From: Candidatus Peribacteria bacterium
GTDB lineage: Bacteria; Patescibacteriota; Gracilibacteria; Peribacterales; Peribacteraceae
Reading direction: 5' to 3'
NCBI GenBank assembly: GCA_943354555.1
Contig: CALRCM010000003.1
Span: 1-58,789, forward strand
DNA length: 58,789 nucleotides
The notes under the pieces were generated by a model, which did not search any database, was not told the DNA's origin, and saw only the letters and a program-made list of their open reading frames with translations. The stretch's first letter is position 1, and each line of letters opens with the position of its first letter. Shown piece by piece: positions 33,504 to 42,559 of the stretch. The translations under genes and the position numbers were made by a program.

Positions 33504-33538
33504 AAATTTTCCATTTTCTATTTTGCATTTTCCACTTC
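33504..33538. repeat. 7-mer array upstream of the SLH gene
   Basis: AAATTTT, CCATTTT, CTATTTT, GCATTTT, CCACTTC, one arm only. It lies in the divergent space between the SLH gene and carB. Confidence 0.75.
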
Positions 33539-33559
33539 CTACACTAGGCTTGGCCAGAC

Positions 33560-36500
33560 ATGATCGAGCAAAAGGACGCCGGCTCCCAGGGCGCCCGTCA
33601 GGGCGGGGGGAGAGCGTTTTCCCATATCCGGACAATTCTGCTTCTGGGATCCGGCGCTCTCAAGATCGGAGAGGCAGGAGAATTTGACTACTCCGGAAGC
33701 CAAGCGATCAAAGCATATAAAGAGGAGGGGCTCAGGGTTGTCCTCATCAATCCGAATATCGCCACAAATCAGACAAGCTGGGGACTTGCCGATCGCGTCT
33801 ATTTTGAGCCAGTGACGCCCGCTTTTGTTGAGCGGATTATCGCCATCGAAAAACCTGAAGCGATTGCACTCAGCTTTGGTGGGCAAACCGCTCTCAACTG
33901 CGGCGTCGCTCTCGATGCTCAGGGCACGCTACAAAAATACGGTGTAGAAGTACTGGGAACGTCTGTCGAAAGCATCCGAAAAACGGAAGACCGTGCACTC
34001 TTCAATGCTGAGCTCAAATCTATCGGCGTAGATGTTCCGCGATCATACGCCTGCACCACACTCGATGAAGCCATGCAGGCAGGAAGGACTATCGGATGTC
34101 CGGTTATCGTCCGGGCCGCATACGCACTAGGAGGCAAGGGCAGTGGCAGAGCCATGAACGAAGAAGAACTACGGGATCTCTGCAAAATCGCGTTTGTAGA
34201 GTCTCCACAAGTTCTCGTAGAGGAAGATCTCACAGGATGGAAAGAGATCGAGTACGAAGTTGTACGGGACTCTGCAGATAACTGCATCACCGTCTGCAAC
34301 ATGGAAAACGTCGACCCACTGGGAATCCACACCGGAGAATCCATCGTTGTAGCGCCCAGCCAGACACTCGATAACGAGGATTATCAGATGCTTAGGAGCA
34401 TCGCTCTCAAGGTCATCCGTCATCTCCGTATTGTCGGTGAATGTAATATTCAATACGCGCTCGATCCGAAATCGCGGACGTATCGCGTCATCGAAGTGAA
34501 TGCACGACTCAGTAGAAGTTCTGCTCTGGCATCAAAGGCTACCGGTTATCCGCTAGCATTCGTCGCAGCGAAGCTAGGAATTGGCTACCTGCTACCCGAG
34601 ATCCGCAATGCGATTACGAAGACAACGTGTGCGGACTTCGAACCATCTCTCGATTACGTTGCGGTAAAAATGCCGCGCTGGGATCTCCAGAAATTTCGTT
34701 TTGTGTCCGATCAGGTGACGAGTGAAATGAAATCCGTCGGTGAAGTCATGGCGATAGGACGATCCTTTGAAGAGGCACTGCAAAAAGCCATTCGGATGCT
34801 CAACATAGGTGCTGACGGACTTTTCCATACCAAATTTATCTTCAAGGATCTCACGGCGGAAGTGAAGCGCCCAACTCCACGACGCATCTTCGCTGTTGCA
34901 GAGGCGCTTAGCGGCGAGTGGAATCCAGAGGAGACATCCATCGCCACTGGTATCGACCGTTGGTTTTTAGAGCGCATACATGCATGTGCAAAGCATCTGA
35001 AGCAGATGACCAAAGCCGGTGAGTCGATACCTCCTGATATGTTGCGGAAAGCCAAAATGATGGGTTTTTCAGATCGATCCATTGCGAGTTGCACCGGCAT
35101 AGATCCCGAAGCACTACGGACCAAGCGCATTGGCCTTGGCATAACACCGGTTGTAAAACAAATCGATACACTTGCGGGAGAATTCCCGGCCCAAACGAAT
35201 TACCTGTACCTGACATACCATGGAACGGAGCATGATGTGTGTTTCGATACAGACCAGTTGCGGGTTACGAGTTGCGGGTTACGAGATAAACTAGCAACGA
35301 GCAACCAGCAACCCGAAACTGTCGTTGTTCTCGGCGGCGGTCCGTATTCCATCGGATCTTCGGTAGAATTCGACTGGTGTTGTGTGCAAGCGACTCATGA
35401 ACTTCAGCGGCAAGGAAAGTTCGTCGCGATGATCAACAGCAATCCTGAAACTGTCAGTACGGATTTTGATGAATGTGACATGCTCTTCTTCGATGAGCTC
35501 ACCGACGAGCGAGTGCGTGATATTGCAGATCTTCTGCACCCTGAAGGGGTTGTGGTCTCCATGGGCGGACAGATTCCAAACTCTCTGGCTCCGAAGCTTG
35601 CATCTGCGGGAATTCCCATCCTCGGAACAGCCCCGAAAGATATCGACCGTGCTGAAGATAGACATAAGTTCTCTACCCTCCTCGATGAACTGCAGATAGA
35701 CCAACCAGCTTGGCAGGAATTTTCCGACCTGCGCTCAGCAGTGGCATTCGCGCAAAGTGTGGGTTACCCCGTCATCGTCCGACCGAGCTACGTGCTTTCT
35801 GGTGCATCCATGGCAGTCGTACATACGGATGCCGACCTAGAGGAATACATCAGTCTGTCCGCATATGTAAATAAGGAAGCCCCAATCGTCGTCTCAAAGT
35901 TTGAAGTGGGAGCGAAAGAGATCGAGCTCGATGGAGTTGCACAGAATGGAAAACTCCTGATCTACGCAGTTGCCGAGCACGTCGAGAATGCCGGCGTGCA
36001 TTCGGGCGATGCAACTATCGTCCTCCCACCTCAACGGGTAAACCTTGAGACGTTGCGACAAATCAAAACGGTAGGAAAGAATATTGCTGCAGGACTTTGC
36101 ATCTCCGGACCCTTTAACATCCAGTTCCTTGCAGTGAATAATCGGATCAAGGTTATTGAGTGCAATCTACGGGCTAGCCGCAGTTTTCCATTCGCGAGCA
36201 AGGTCACCGGAGAGAACTTTGCATCTCTTGCGACACAAGCACTCCTCGGTAAGGCTCCGACCGACCGACGCTACCAGACGCTGGATCTCGACCACGTCGG
36301 AGTAAAAGCAGCGCAGTTCAGTTTCTCCAGACTACGTGGAGCCGACCCACGTCTTGGCGTAGAGATGGCAAGCACAGGGGAAGTCGCTTGTTTCGGTCGA
36401 AATGCAGAGCAAGCCCTACTCACAGCCCTTCTTGCTGTTGGATTTACCATACCGAAGAAAAATATCCTTGTTACGGTCGGGCGCCTCGAGGATAAAGTGG

Positions 36501-36871
36501 AAATCCTCCCTGCATTGCTGTCGCTTTCCGAGCGCGGCTTTTGCTTCTTTGCTACGGCACGCACCCATGAATTTCTGGAATCCAGAGGGGTGACATCTGC
36601 CCTCCTCAACAAAGTGAGCGAACCCCGATCCCCCAACATCCGGGAATATCTCGAGATGCGCCGCATTGACCTTGTTATCAATATTCCCACGCATTCTACA
36701 ACCACCGAGCGCACGGACGGCTACTTTATCCGCCGCATGGCGACGGACCACGGCATTCCGCTTATTACCAACGTCCAACTTCTTAAACGCTTCGTTGAAG
36801 CCCTCATGCGCGAAGATCCTGAAAATCTCCCTTTGCTTGCCTGGCCGGATCTGCTGCATAGTGAAAGCTGA
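33560..36871 (+). CDS. carB: Carbamoyl-phosphate synthase large subunit
   Basis: Makes carbamoyl phosphate for pyrimidines and arginine. 1103 residues, against about 1070 usually. Two homologous ATP-grasp halves are visible: LLLGSGALKIGEAGEFDYSG and VEVNARLSRSSALASKATGY in the first; LGGGPYSIGSSVEFDWCCVQ and VIECNLRASRSFPFASKVTG in the second. An MGS-like allosteric domain follows (THSTTTERTDGYFIRRMA). carA is not beside it. Residues about 566-586 (QLRVTSCGLRDKLATSNQQP) come from a 7-mer inverted array lying just before the second half, a linker where extra residues may be tolerated. The first 20 residues are low complexity. Confidence 0.97.
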   Translation: MIEQKDAGSQGARQGGGRAFSHIRTILLLGSGALKIGEAGEFDYSGSQAIKAYKEEGLRVVLINPNIATNQTSWGLADRVYFEPVTPAFVERIIAIEKPEAIALSFGGQTALNCGVALDAQGTLQKYGVEVLGTSVESIRKTEDRALFNAELKSIGVDVPRSYACTTLDEAMQAGRTIGCPVIVRAAYALGGKGSGRAMNEEELRDLCKIAFVESPQVLVEEDLTGWKEIEYEVVRDSADNCITVCNMENVDPLGIHTGESIVVAPSQTLDNEDYQMLRSIALKVIRHLRIVGECNIQYALDPKSRTYRVIEVNARLSRSSALASKATGYPLAFVAAKLGIGYLLPEIRNAITKTTCADFEPSLDYVAVKMPRWDLQKFRFVSDQVTSEMKSVGEVMAIGRSFEEALQKAIRMLNIGADGLFHTKFIFKDLTAEVKRPTPRRIFAVAEALSGEWNPEETSIATGIDRWFLERIHACAKHLKQMTKAGESIPPDMLRKAKMMGFSDRSIASCTGIDPEALRTKRIGLGITPVVKQIDTLAGEFPAQTNYLYLTYHGTEHDVCFDTDQLRVTSCGLRDKLATSNQQPETVVVLGGGPYSIGSSVEFDWCCVQATHELQRQGKFVAMINSNPETVSTDFDECDMLFFDELTDERVRDIADLLHPEGVVVSMGGQIPNSLAPKLASAGIPILGTAPKDIDRAEDRHKFSTLLDELQIDQPAWQEFSDLRSAVAFAQSVGYPVIVRPSYVLSGASMAVVHTDADLEEYISLSAYVNKEAPIVVSKFEVGAKEIELDGVAQNGKLLIYAVAEHVENAGVHSGDATIVLPPQRVNLETLRQIKTVGKNIAAGLCISGPFNIQFLAVNNRIKVIECNLRASRSFPFASKVTGENFASLATQALLGKAPTDRRYQTLDLDHVGVKAAQFSFSRLRGADPRLGVEMASTGEVACFGRNAEQALLTALLAVGFTIPKKNILVTVGRLEDKVEILPALLSLSERGFCFFATARTHEFLESRGVTSALLNKVSEPRSPNIREYLEMRRIDLVINIPTHSTTTERTDGYFIRRMATDHGIPLITNVQLLKRFVEALMREDPENLPLLAWPDLLHSES
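35257..35314. repeat. 7-mer inverted array inside carB
   Basis: GTTGCGG and GTTACGA alternate twice, a short GATAAACTA centre, then GCAACGA, GCAACCA, GCAACCC. The two arms pair imperfectly. The reading frame is kept. Confidence 0.9.
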
Positions 36872-36951
36872 AAGGGTACTGCTTTTACGACCAAACGGTT
36901 GCCTCGGTTAAAAACTCGCGTACAATCCCTCCGTTTTCTCCTTCTTTTTCC

Positions 36952-37554
36952 ATGCTCAACGACGACGATCTTCTCGATGATGAATCCCCTGCCCAGCAGG
37001 ACGAATCCTCTACATCCGATGGTGATGATGATATCCTCAGTGCCGGTGGAGCACCTGGAACGGCTCAGGGTGATGATGATCAGACACTCGTGACAAAGGA
37101 GGGCCTTAAGAAGCTCAAGGAAGAGCTCGACTATCTTAAAACAGTTCGTCGTGTAGAAGTATCTCAGCGCCTCAAGGAAGCAATCTCCTATGGAGATCTG
37201 TCGGAAAACTCCGAATATGAGGAAGCGAAGAACGAGCAGGCTTTTGTGGAAGGACGAGTCCTCGAGTTGGAGCTGAAAATCAAGAACGCCAAAATTATTA
37301 CAGAAAAGAAGCCTGACGCTAAACGCGGCAAGGAGATAGATATCGGCACCACCGTTACGGTCCGCAACCGCACCGATGGAGACGATCCCGAGACCTACAT
37401 CATCGTTGGCTCCACAGAGGCAGATCCTCTCGAGCACAAGATCAGCAACGAGTCTCCGATCGGTCGTGCACTTCTCGGAAAAGAGAAGGGTGATATCGTC
37501 GAAGTACCGACACCTGGGGGAAAGTTCCGCTATGAAGTACTGAAGGTCGCTTAA
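36952..37554 (+). CDS. greA: Transcription elongation factor GreA, with acidic N-terminal extension
   Basis: Rescues backtracked RNA polymerase by stimulating transcript cleavage. The core starts at about residue 45 (TLVTKEGLKKLKEELDYLK). The coiled-coil tip has GDLSENSEYEEAKNEQ with the two catalytic acidic residues, and the C-terminal FKBP-like domain ends with SPIGRALLGKEKGDIVEVPT. The total is 200 residues; GreA is usually about 158. The extra 43 N-terminal residues are Asp/Ser-rich and probably disordered. A possible -10 TACAAT is at 36921-36926. Confidence 0.95.
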   Translation: MLNDDDLLDDESPAQQDESSTSDGDDDILSAGGAPGTAQGDDDQTLVTKEGLKKLKEELDYLKTVRRVEVSQRLKEAISYGDLSENSEYEEAKNEQAFVEGRVLELELKIKNAKIITEKKPDAKRGKEIDIGTTVTVRNRTDGDDPETYIIVGSTEADPLEHKISNESPIGRALLGKEKGDIVEVPTPGGKFRYEVLKVA

Positions 37555-37620
37555 TAGAGAACAGAGAAAAGAGAACTGAACCATCTCTTTTCTCTTTTCT
37601 CTATTCTCTATTCTCTTTAC
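37555..37620. repeat. 7-mer inverted array after greA
   Basis: Left arm AGAGAAC, AGAGAAA, AGAGAAC; right arm TCTCTTT twice, TCTCTAT twice, TCTCTTT. It begins at the greA stop, could terminate greA, and its last bases together with the next ones form the -10 TACTCT (37618-37623) of the following gene. Confidence 0.88.
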
Positions 37621-37629
37621 TCTAATGTC

Positions 37630-38031
37630 ATGAGCACACCGCCTTCCCCTCCTCAGGGAACCTCTGCAGCATTCGTCGTCCCTCCTGAAACCGAGCAGAA
37701 ATTCAGCGAGATTGTGTCGCTCATTCGAGCATCCGAGAGTATGAATGATGAAGAACGACAGTACTGGATAAACATCCTGCCAATCATGACTCCTGAACAG
37801 GTCGATAACCTGCGTAAGATTCTTACAACCGAGCGTGATCAGCTTTCCGCAATCGATCGCAAGTACAGCAAGGAAATCTCATCCCTCGGCCAGGAAGAAG
37901 TTCTGCGTCGTGCAGAAGAGCTGCGGAGGAGCAAGCGCAAAGAGCGCACCGAGCAAGAGCAAGCAAGTGAGGAGGCTGAAGATACAACCGCGGAGGATCT
38001 TCTCAGAAAGATCGAAGTGGAGGGAGCATGA
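37630..38031 (+). CDS. Small helical protein of unknown function
   Basis: 133 residues, highly charged, predicted to be almost all helix with a coiled-coil-like C-terminal half (VLRRAEELRRSKRKERTEQE). No signal peptide. I recognise no family, although similar short Glu/Lys-rich proteins are common in CPR genomes. TACTCT six bases before the ATG gives it a leaderless-type promoter. Confidence 0.65.
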   Translation: MSTPPSPPQGTSAAFVVPPETEQKFSEIVSLIRASESMNDEERQYWINILPIMTPEQVDNLRKILTTERDQLSAIDRKYSKEISSLGQEEVLRRAEELRRSKRKERTEQEQASEEAEDTTAEDLLRKIEVEGA

Positions 38032-38054
38032 TGTACTTGCCTAAGGGGCAGACC

Positions 38055-39017
38055 TCAGACGCCGCAAAGTCTGGCTACGCAAAGATCAATGAGCGCCTCT
38101 TGCTCCTGCGGAGCATCTGCAGACATTCGTAGTGGGCCTGTCTTCAGATCTATATCCGCCTGCGCACACATCTCTACGAGCGCAAGGAGAGCTGAGCGGT
38201 CCATGCGCCTAGCTATGGGCAAGAGACTACGTACCGTGCCAAACTTTAGCCCACAGCGCTTCATGATCGCTTGTTCTGTTCTTGCACCATCATGAAATGC
38301 TGCTGCTACTTGCGTCAGCTGCGAGACTGCCCATAGCAGGGTAGGCCATAATCCTGCGGCAGATTCTCCACTGGCCAGATAGGTACGTACAAATTGCAGA
38401 GCAGCTGCGGAGTCGCCGCTGGAAAGAATATCGAGTACGTGCCAAACATTCTGCTCGGCAGAGGGAAGAACAAGGGACCTAACATCCGCTACCTCAATCG
38501 TCCGACCGTGAACGTAGATGGACAGTTTCAAAATTTCTGCGTCGAGCATTATCTGATCCTCACCGACGAGTGCATGAAGCAGGCACCGGGCCTGAGGTGT
38601 GATAGAGACCGAAAGCTGCTGACACCGCTGGGCCATCCATGCATCAAGTACTGCACCTGTAAGGGGCATAAAATTCTTCACTTCGGCAATCTCCAATAGT
38701 GCCTTCGTCCCGGATCGCCTTTTGTCCAGATCAGGACAAATGAAAAGCAAGATGACATCACTATGGGTATCCGCTGGCAAACGCATGATCTCCTCACGCT
38801 CAAAATTCGGCATGCCCTCAACAATGACAAGTCGCTTGGGCGCTGTAAACGGAAGAACGCTGACTTCATCAAGCAACCGGGAATAGGAAAGACCCGCCGC
38901 ATCAACTCTGCTAGAGTTTTCAGCACCATATTTCTCGGTAAATGATACAATCCATCTCCTCCGCTCCTCACGGAGAAGATAGGCATTGTCTCCCGTAAAT
39001 AGACAGATGGGTGCCAT
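38055..39017 (-). CDS. holA: DNA polymerase III delta subunit
   Basis: Clamp-loader subunit that opens the sliding clamp. 320 residues from ATG 39017. Typical features are MAPICLFTGDNAYLLREERR at the N-terminus, LFICPDLDKRRSGTKAL, the conserved middle region around EDQIMLDAEILKLSIY (E..KL motif), and DILSSGDSAAALQF followed by the helical collar domain. The longer frame to 39068 adds non-family residues. TACTAT lies 11 bases before the chosen ATG, predicting a very short leader. Confidence 0.88.
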   Translation of the reverse strand: MAPICLFTGDNAYLLREERRRWIVSFTEKYGAENSSRVDAAGLSYSRLLDEVSVLPFTAPKRLVIVEGMPNFEREEIMRLPADTHSDVILLFICPDLDKRRSGTKALLEIAEVKNFMPLTGAVLDAWMAQRCQQLSVSITPQARCLLHALVGEDQIMLDAEILKLSIYVHGRTIEVADVRSLVLPSAEQNVWHVLDILSSGDSAAALQFVRTYLASGESAAGLWPTLLWAVSQLTQVAAAFHDGARTEQAIMKRCGLKFGTVRSLLPIARRMDRSALLALVEMCAQADIDLKTGPLRMSADAPQEQEALIDLCVARLCGV

Positions 39018-39178
39018 AGATATCCCGAATAGTATGGCACATGAATGCGCGTAGTATTGATATTGCAATAATGCAAATATAGTATATTTCGTAGTAAATG
39101 CTTTGTGCCGAAATGCTACAGAATACTACTATGAATATATTTCCACTCCTGGCCATGGAGAAGTTCTGCAAAATGCCC

Positions 39179-39184
39179 TATACT
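39179..39184 (+). promoter_or_regulatory. -10 box TATACT of the dockerin/cohesin-like operon
   Basis: TATACT, eight bases, then ATG 39193. Confidence 0.5.
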
Positions 39185-39192
39185 GACGGGAT

Positions 39193-39513
39193 ATGACAAA
39201 GAAGACATCTTCCGCGGCAGTGAACTTCAAGATCCTCATGTTGGGGTCTGCAACGGTAGCGAGTGCTTTTTTCGTCGGTATTCAAACGGCCGGAGATGTC
39301 CAACCCATCTCCCTGATCGAAGCAGGTGGTGCAATCACGGGTGATATAGACAATAGCGGCATGGTCGACGAAAACGATGCCATAGCCATTCTTGAAATGG
39401 TGCAAGGATATCGTGATATCACTCCGGACGCTTTGCACAGAGACCCCAACCACGATGGCATCTTCACCATAGATGATGCCATCCGCATCCTGACTATTAT
39501 CGGGGACCAATAA
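39193..39513 (+). CDS. Secreted dockerin-like protein
   Basis: 106 residues: a signal or anchor segment (LMLGSATVASAFFVGI), a short linker, then two EF-hand-type calcium loops (GDIDNSGMVDENDAIAILEM and DPNHDGIFTIDDAIRILTI) spaced as in type I dockerin. Dockerins bind cohesin domains on partner proteins to build extracellular complexes. The gene is five bases before a cohesin-like protein, so the pair probably interact. It carries no enzyme domain, unlike cellulosomal dockerin proteins. Confidence 0.83.
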   Translation: MTKKTSSAAVNFKILMLGSATVASAFFVGIQTAGDVQPISLIEAGGAITGDIDNSGMVDENDAIAILEMVQGYRDITPDALHRDPNHDGIFTIDDAIRILTIIGDQ

Positions 39514-39518
39514 CACCT

Positions 39519-41135
39519 ATGAAATCACACACACAAACTACCATCGCTCTCCTCCTCGCCGGAATCATCCTGATAGGATCCCCGTCACAGGTATATGGGA
39601 TGGGAACGGAAACCAGCATCGTCCTTCGACCCCACTGTCTTATGGGATACACAGAAGATAATAGGATCTTGGATGAAGGAGGAGATGCAGAAGCAATCCA
39701 GTGCCCAAGCTTCTCCATCGAAGATCCTCAGACACTGAGAACACCTGAGCTCCGTGTGGGCGATATACTTGATATCGACATCGTCGTGGAGAACCCGAAC
39801 AAGGCAGAGATTACGCGCATACGTTCCTGGCTCTCCTACGATCCCGCAGTACTGAAGGGAGATGAAGTAACCATCAACGAAGCACTACCCATTGTCACCC
39901 CGGGTGAAGACGGATTTTCGGAAACAGAAGGGTACGTAAAGATCGAAGGATCTGCTGATGGTAGTGGTCCCAAGGATATTCAAGTTCTTGTTGCGCGTGT
40001 GCAGTTCACCGTGCTCAAGCCCATGCCTGCAGGAACAGTCATTACATTCTACGATGTCCAGAAAGATGGCCACACAACGGTCGTAACAGGAATAGGAGAG
40101 GAACAGGAGCACATCATCACCCGTGAACCAGGCGCACTGCACGTGATGCTCGCACAAAGTGAGACAGAGGAAGCACCTGACCCTTCGACTGCTGAGATAC
40201 CAACTGTTGAATCCAATCTCGAACCAGTCGCAGAGGATCCACCAGCCACACCCTCCTCTGCTGCAAGCTCTTCGTCGGAAGCTCCTGAAACGGTACTTCT
40301 CTCTGATGGTGAGGCCTGCATCACTAGTCCACAATGTCGATCCAGCCATTGCAATCAGGGTGTATGTCAGGCTGCAGGAGCTCTCATTCCCGATGGAGGT
40401 GCATGTGGGGAAAACACTCAATGCCATAGCGGACAATGCTTCAATAACACCTGCGTCGGCACTACGACCTCATCGTCATCCCCGCTTTCACCAATCGGCG
40501 GAGCCTGTCTCAGTAGCGCACAATGCCTCAGCGGACTGTGTGCCGATGGCTTCTGTATTCCTTCGCTGGATGCCCAGAGACAGCAGGGCCCATCTTCCGC
40601 CGCTGTCGCTTCTGCTCCAAGTGCTGCATTCGGGCTTCTCCAAGTACAGAATGTGCGAATTACAACAGAGGGAACATCCGTGTACCTCGGATGGGAGGCA
40701 CTGAAATCCTCACAACTCCAAGGATACAATATCTACTACGGAACAACGACAGGAAGATACATTCAGAGAAAAACGGTTAATGGCAATGTGCAGAGCCTTG
40801 CGATCCGGTCGCTCCCTGCAGGGACGACCTATTACTTCTCACTGCGGGCTGTGAGTCTTTCCGACCAAGAAAGTGCCTTTAGTGGAGAAGTCGCCGTGAC
40901 GGTGGGTGACCCGAAGACGGCAACTGCGCCACTGGCTGCAGGGTCGATCCCGAGTGATGACAGTCCCGGAAAAAATCCGGTGCTGGGGAGTGTCACGCAG
41001 GATGGCGGAACGGTTCCTGGTGAGACGGGCATCCCGTCTACACTCGCGCTTCTCGCACTCATCTGCGCAATGATCGGAACAGGATTTGCATCCCGTAGAC
41101 AAATGGTCGCGCTTACCACTGTTGATCAAGCATGA
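39519..41135 (+). CDS. Surface protein with cohesin-like, Cys-rich and FN3 domains
   Basis: 538 residues. Signal peptide (TTIALLLAGIILIGSPSQVYG). A cohesin-like beta-sandwich lies at about residues 70-215 (LRVGDILDIDIVVENPN, SWLSYDPAVLKGDEV, VLVARVQFTVLKPMPAGT). Three Cys-rich repeats of the type CxxxxQCxSxxCxxGxC lie at about 265-350, a fibronectin type III domain at about 370-460 (VYLGWEALKSSQLQGYNIYYG), and the tail has a membrane helix and RR (ETGIPSTLALLALICAMIGT). That tail looks like a sorting signal with a variant motif. It is second in an operon with the dockerin-like gene upstream, and its end overlaps the start of the next gene by four bases. Cohesin assignment is by pattern only. 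Confidence 0.72.
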   Translation: MKSHTQTTIALLLAGIILIGSPSQVYGMGTETSIVLRPHCLMGYTEDNRILDEGGDAEAIQCPSFSIEDPQTLRTPELRVGDILDIDIVVENPNKAEITRIRSWLSYDPAVLKGDEVTINEALPIVTPGEDGFSETEGYVKIEGSADGSGPKDIQVLVARVQFTVLKPMPAGTVITFYDVQKDGHTTVVTGIGEEQEHIITREPGALHVMLAQSETEEAPDPSTAEIPTVESNLEPVAEDPPATPSSAASSSSEAPETVLLSDGEACITSPQCRSSHCNQGVCQAAGALIPDGGACGENTQCHSGQCFNNTCVGTTTSSSSPLSPIGGACLSSAQCLSGLCADGFCIPSLDAQRQQGPSSAAVASAPSAAFGLLQVQNVRITTEGTSVYLGWEALKSSQLQGYNIYYGTTTGRYIQRKTVNGNVQSLAIRSLPAGTTYYFSLRAVSLSDQESAFSGEVAVTVGDPKTATAPLAAGSIPSDDSPGKNPVLGSVTQDGGTVPGETGIPSTLALLALICAMIGTGFASRRQMVALTTVDQA

Positions 41136-41707
41136 GCACGATCCATCCCCACTGGCATTCAACGGATGACGCACCGGTACCGGTGCGAATCGTAAGCCCA
41201 AAAGCTCCCGATGCGGTGCACATCGGATCTGCACGTGTCTCCCGCAGTCCAGCAGCAATTCTCGGAATCATGCTTGCCGTAGCCATAGGTGCTGTTTCCT
41301 ACGGAACTCTCGATGACACGAAAAAAGAACTCACAGGAGACATTACAGGAAATGAAGTACCCACAAGCGCATTCGATATCCTTGCAAGACAAATCGCTGA
41401 GGAAGCACTGCAAGATTCAATAGCAAATGGTAATTCCGAAGCTGCCCCGTGGGCAGCAATGTCCAATACACAGAGTGTTCCCGAGCGTCCAGCAACGAAT
41501 AATGTTTCGGTACAATCTCCTAGTGCCATCATCCCGACCAATACCAATACCGCTGCACTCGGTGCGGAGTTCGGTAGCATACACAGCGCTGCACCCCGAC
41601 CATTTTCGCAGCCCGAGAGCGGTGCAGGAATGATCCTCGCTACTCTCACCGGAGCCTTTGCCATGCTGCTCGTCATCGCAAGAAACACACTCAAGATACA
41701 AGCGTAA
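41132..41707 (+). CDS. Membrane protein of the cohesin/dockerin-like operon
   Basis: 191 residues. One hydrophobic segment lies near residues 42-60 (AAILGIMLAVAIGAVSYG), a Ser/Asn/Thr/Pro-rich extracytoplasmic spacer follows, and a second one at the C-terminus (MILATLTGAFAMLLVIA) is followed by basic residues. The motif PESGAG just before the last helix resembles the ETG before the last helix of the previous protein. No family recognised. It is translated from an ATGA overlap with the cohesin-like gene. Confidence 0.65.
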   Translation: MSTIHPHWHSTDDAPVPVRIVSPKAPDAVHIGSARVSRSPAAILGIMLAVAIGAVSYGTLDDTKKELTGDITGNEVPTSAFDILARQIAEEALQDSIANGNSEAAPWAAMSNTQSVPERPATNNVSVQSPSAIIPTNTNTAALGAEFGSIHSAAPRPFSQPESGAGMILATLTGAFAMLLVIARNTLKIQA

Positions 41708-41763
41708 CGATACACAGGAAATGTCATTGCCTCTTCGTCTCTAGGATTCTTTTGCTCTGTCGG

Positions 41764-41769
41764 TAGAAT
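41764..41769 (+). promoter_or_regulatory. -10 box TAGAAT, leaderless type
   Basis: TAGAAT, six bases, ATG 41776. Confidence 0.5.
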
Positions 41770-41775
41770 AGGTCC

Positions 41776-42525
41776 ATGGAAAGAACTCCGACATTCCTCA
41801 AGAACTACCGAAAGCACCGCCAATCGGAAATTCACGGTCACGCACTCGGCGATGTTATTCAGGATATCGTTTACGGAGGCAACGACGGCATTGTTACAAC
41901 ATTCGCGGTCGTGGCTGGTACGGTTGGCGCAGATCTCCCGCGCTATATCATCATCATCCTCGGACTTGGTAACCTCCTTGCAGACGGTATTTCCATGGCA
42001 ACAGGTGCGTATCTGAGTCTACGGTCCGAGCGTGACCAGTATCGCCGGATCCGTAAGGAGGAACTGGAGGAAATCAAAAGCCATCCGGAGTTTGAACGGG
42101 AAGAGATCCGTGAGTTTCTCGTAAAAATGGGATTTGCCAAGAAGGATCTCAAGCGAGCAACGGAGATCATCACCAGTGACAAAAGCGTATGGGCCGACAC
42201 GATGATGCATGCGGAGCACGGGCTCACAAAAAAGTCGACCGAGCGTCCACTCCTCCATGCATGGATGACCTTTATCAGCTTCCAAATCTTTGGAGTCATC
42301 CCTCTGCTCCCCTATCTCTTTACACTGACAGGCAGTCAACGATTTCCCGTTGCAATGGCATCGACAGCCTTGGCACTTATTTTGCTTGGACTTACTAAGA
42401 GCTGGGTAACACGGGAGGCGCTTTTCAGAGGACCGCTCGAAATCACCGGTGTAGGTGCAGCCGGAGCTTTTGTAGCCTATCTCATAGGCGTGCTACTAAA
42501 ATCGACAGTAGGAGTGGCTTTGTAA
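41776..42525 (+). CDS. VIT1/CCC1-family metal transporter
   Basis: 249 residues. [21 protein letters not shown] is the family signature in helix 1; [20 protein letters not shown] is helix 2; a cytoplasmic charged helical domain follows with Glu-rich metal-binding stretches ([20 protein letters not shown]), then three C-terminal helices. Members move Fe(II) or Mn(II) out of the cytoplasm. Length and order are typical of the bacterial branch. Confidence 0.93.
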   Translation: MERTPTFLKNYRKHRQSEIHGHALGDVIQDIVYGGNDGIVTTFAVVAGTVGADLPRYIIIILGLGNLLADGISMATGAYLSLRSERDQYRRIRKEELEEIKSHPEFEREEIREFLVKMGFAKKDLKRATEIITSDKSVWADTMMHAEHGLTKKSTERPLLHAWMTFISFQIFGVIPLLPYLFTLTGSQRFPVAMASTALALILLGLTKSWVTREALFRGPLEITGVGAAGAFVAYLIGVLLKSTVGVAL

Positions 42526-42547
42526 TGAGAGAACGTTCTCCTTCCTC

Positions 42548-42553
42548 TATGCT
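42548..42553 (+). promoter_or_regulatory. -10 box TATGCT, leaderless type
   Basis: TATGCT, six bases, ATG 42560. Confidence 0.45.
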
Positions 42554-42559
42554 CTGTGC

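Noticed and set aside
36869-36871. UGA recoded as glycine, as in Gracilibacteria
   Set aside because: carB and several other genes end at UGA with sensible lengths, so UGA is a stop here.
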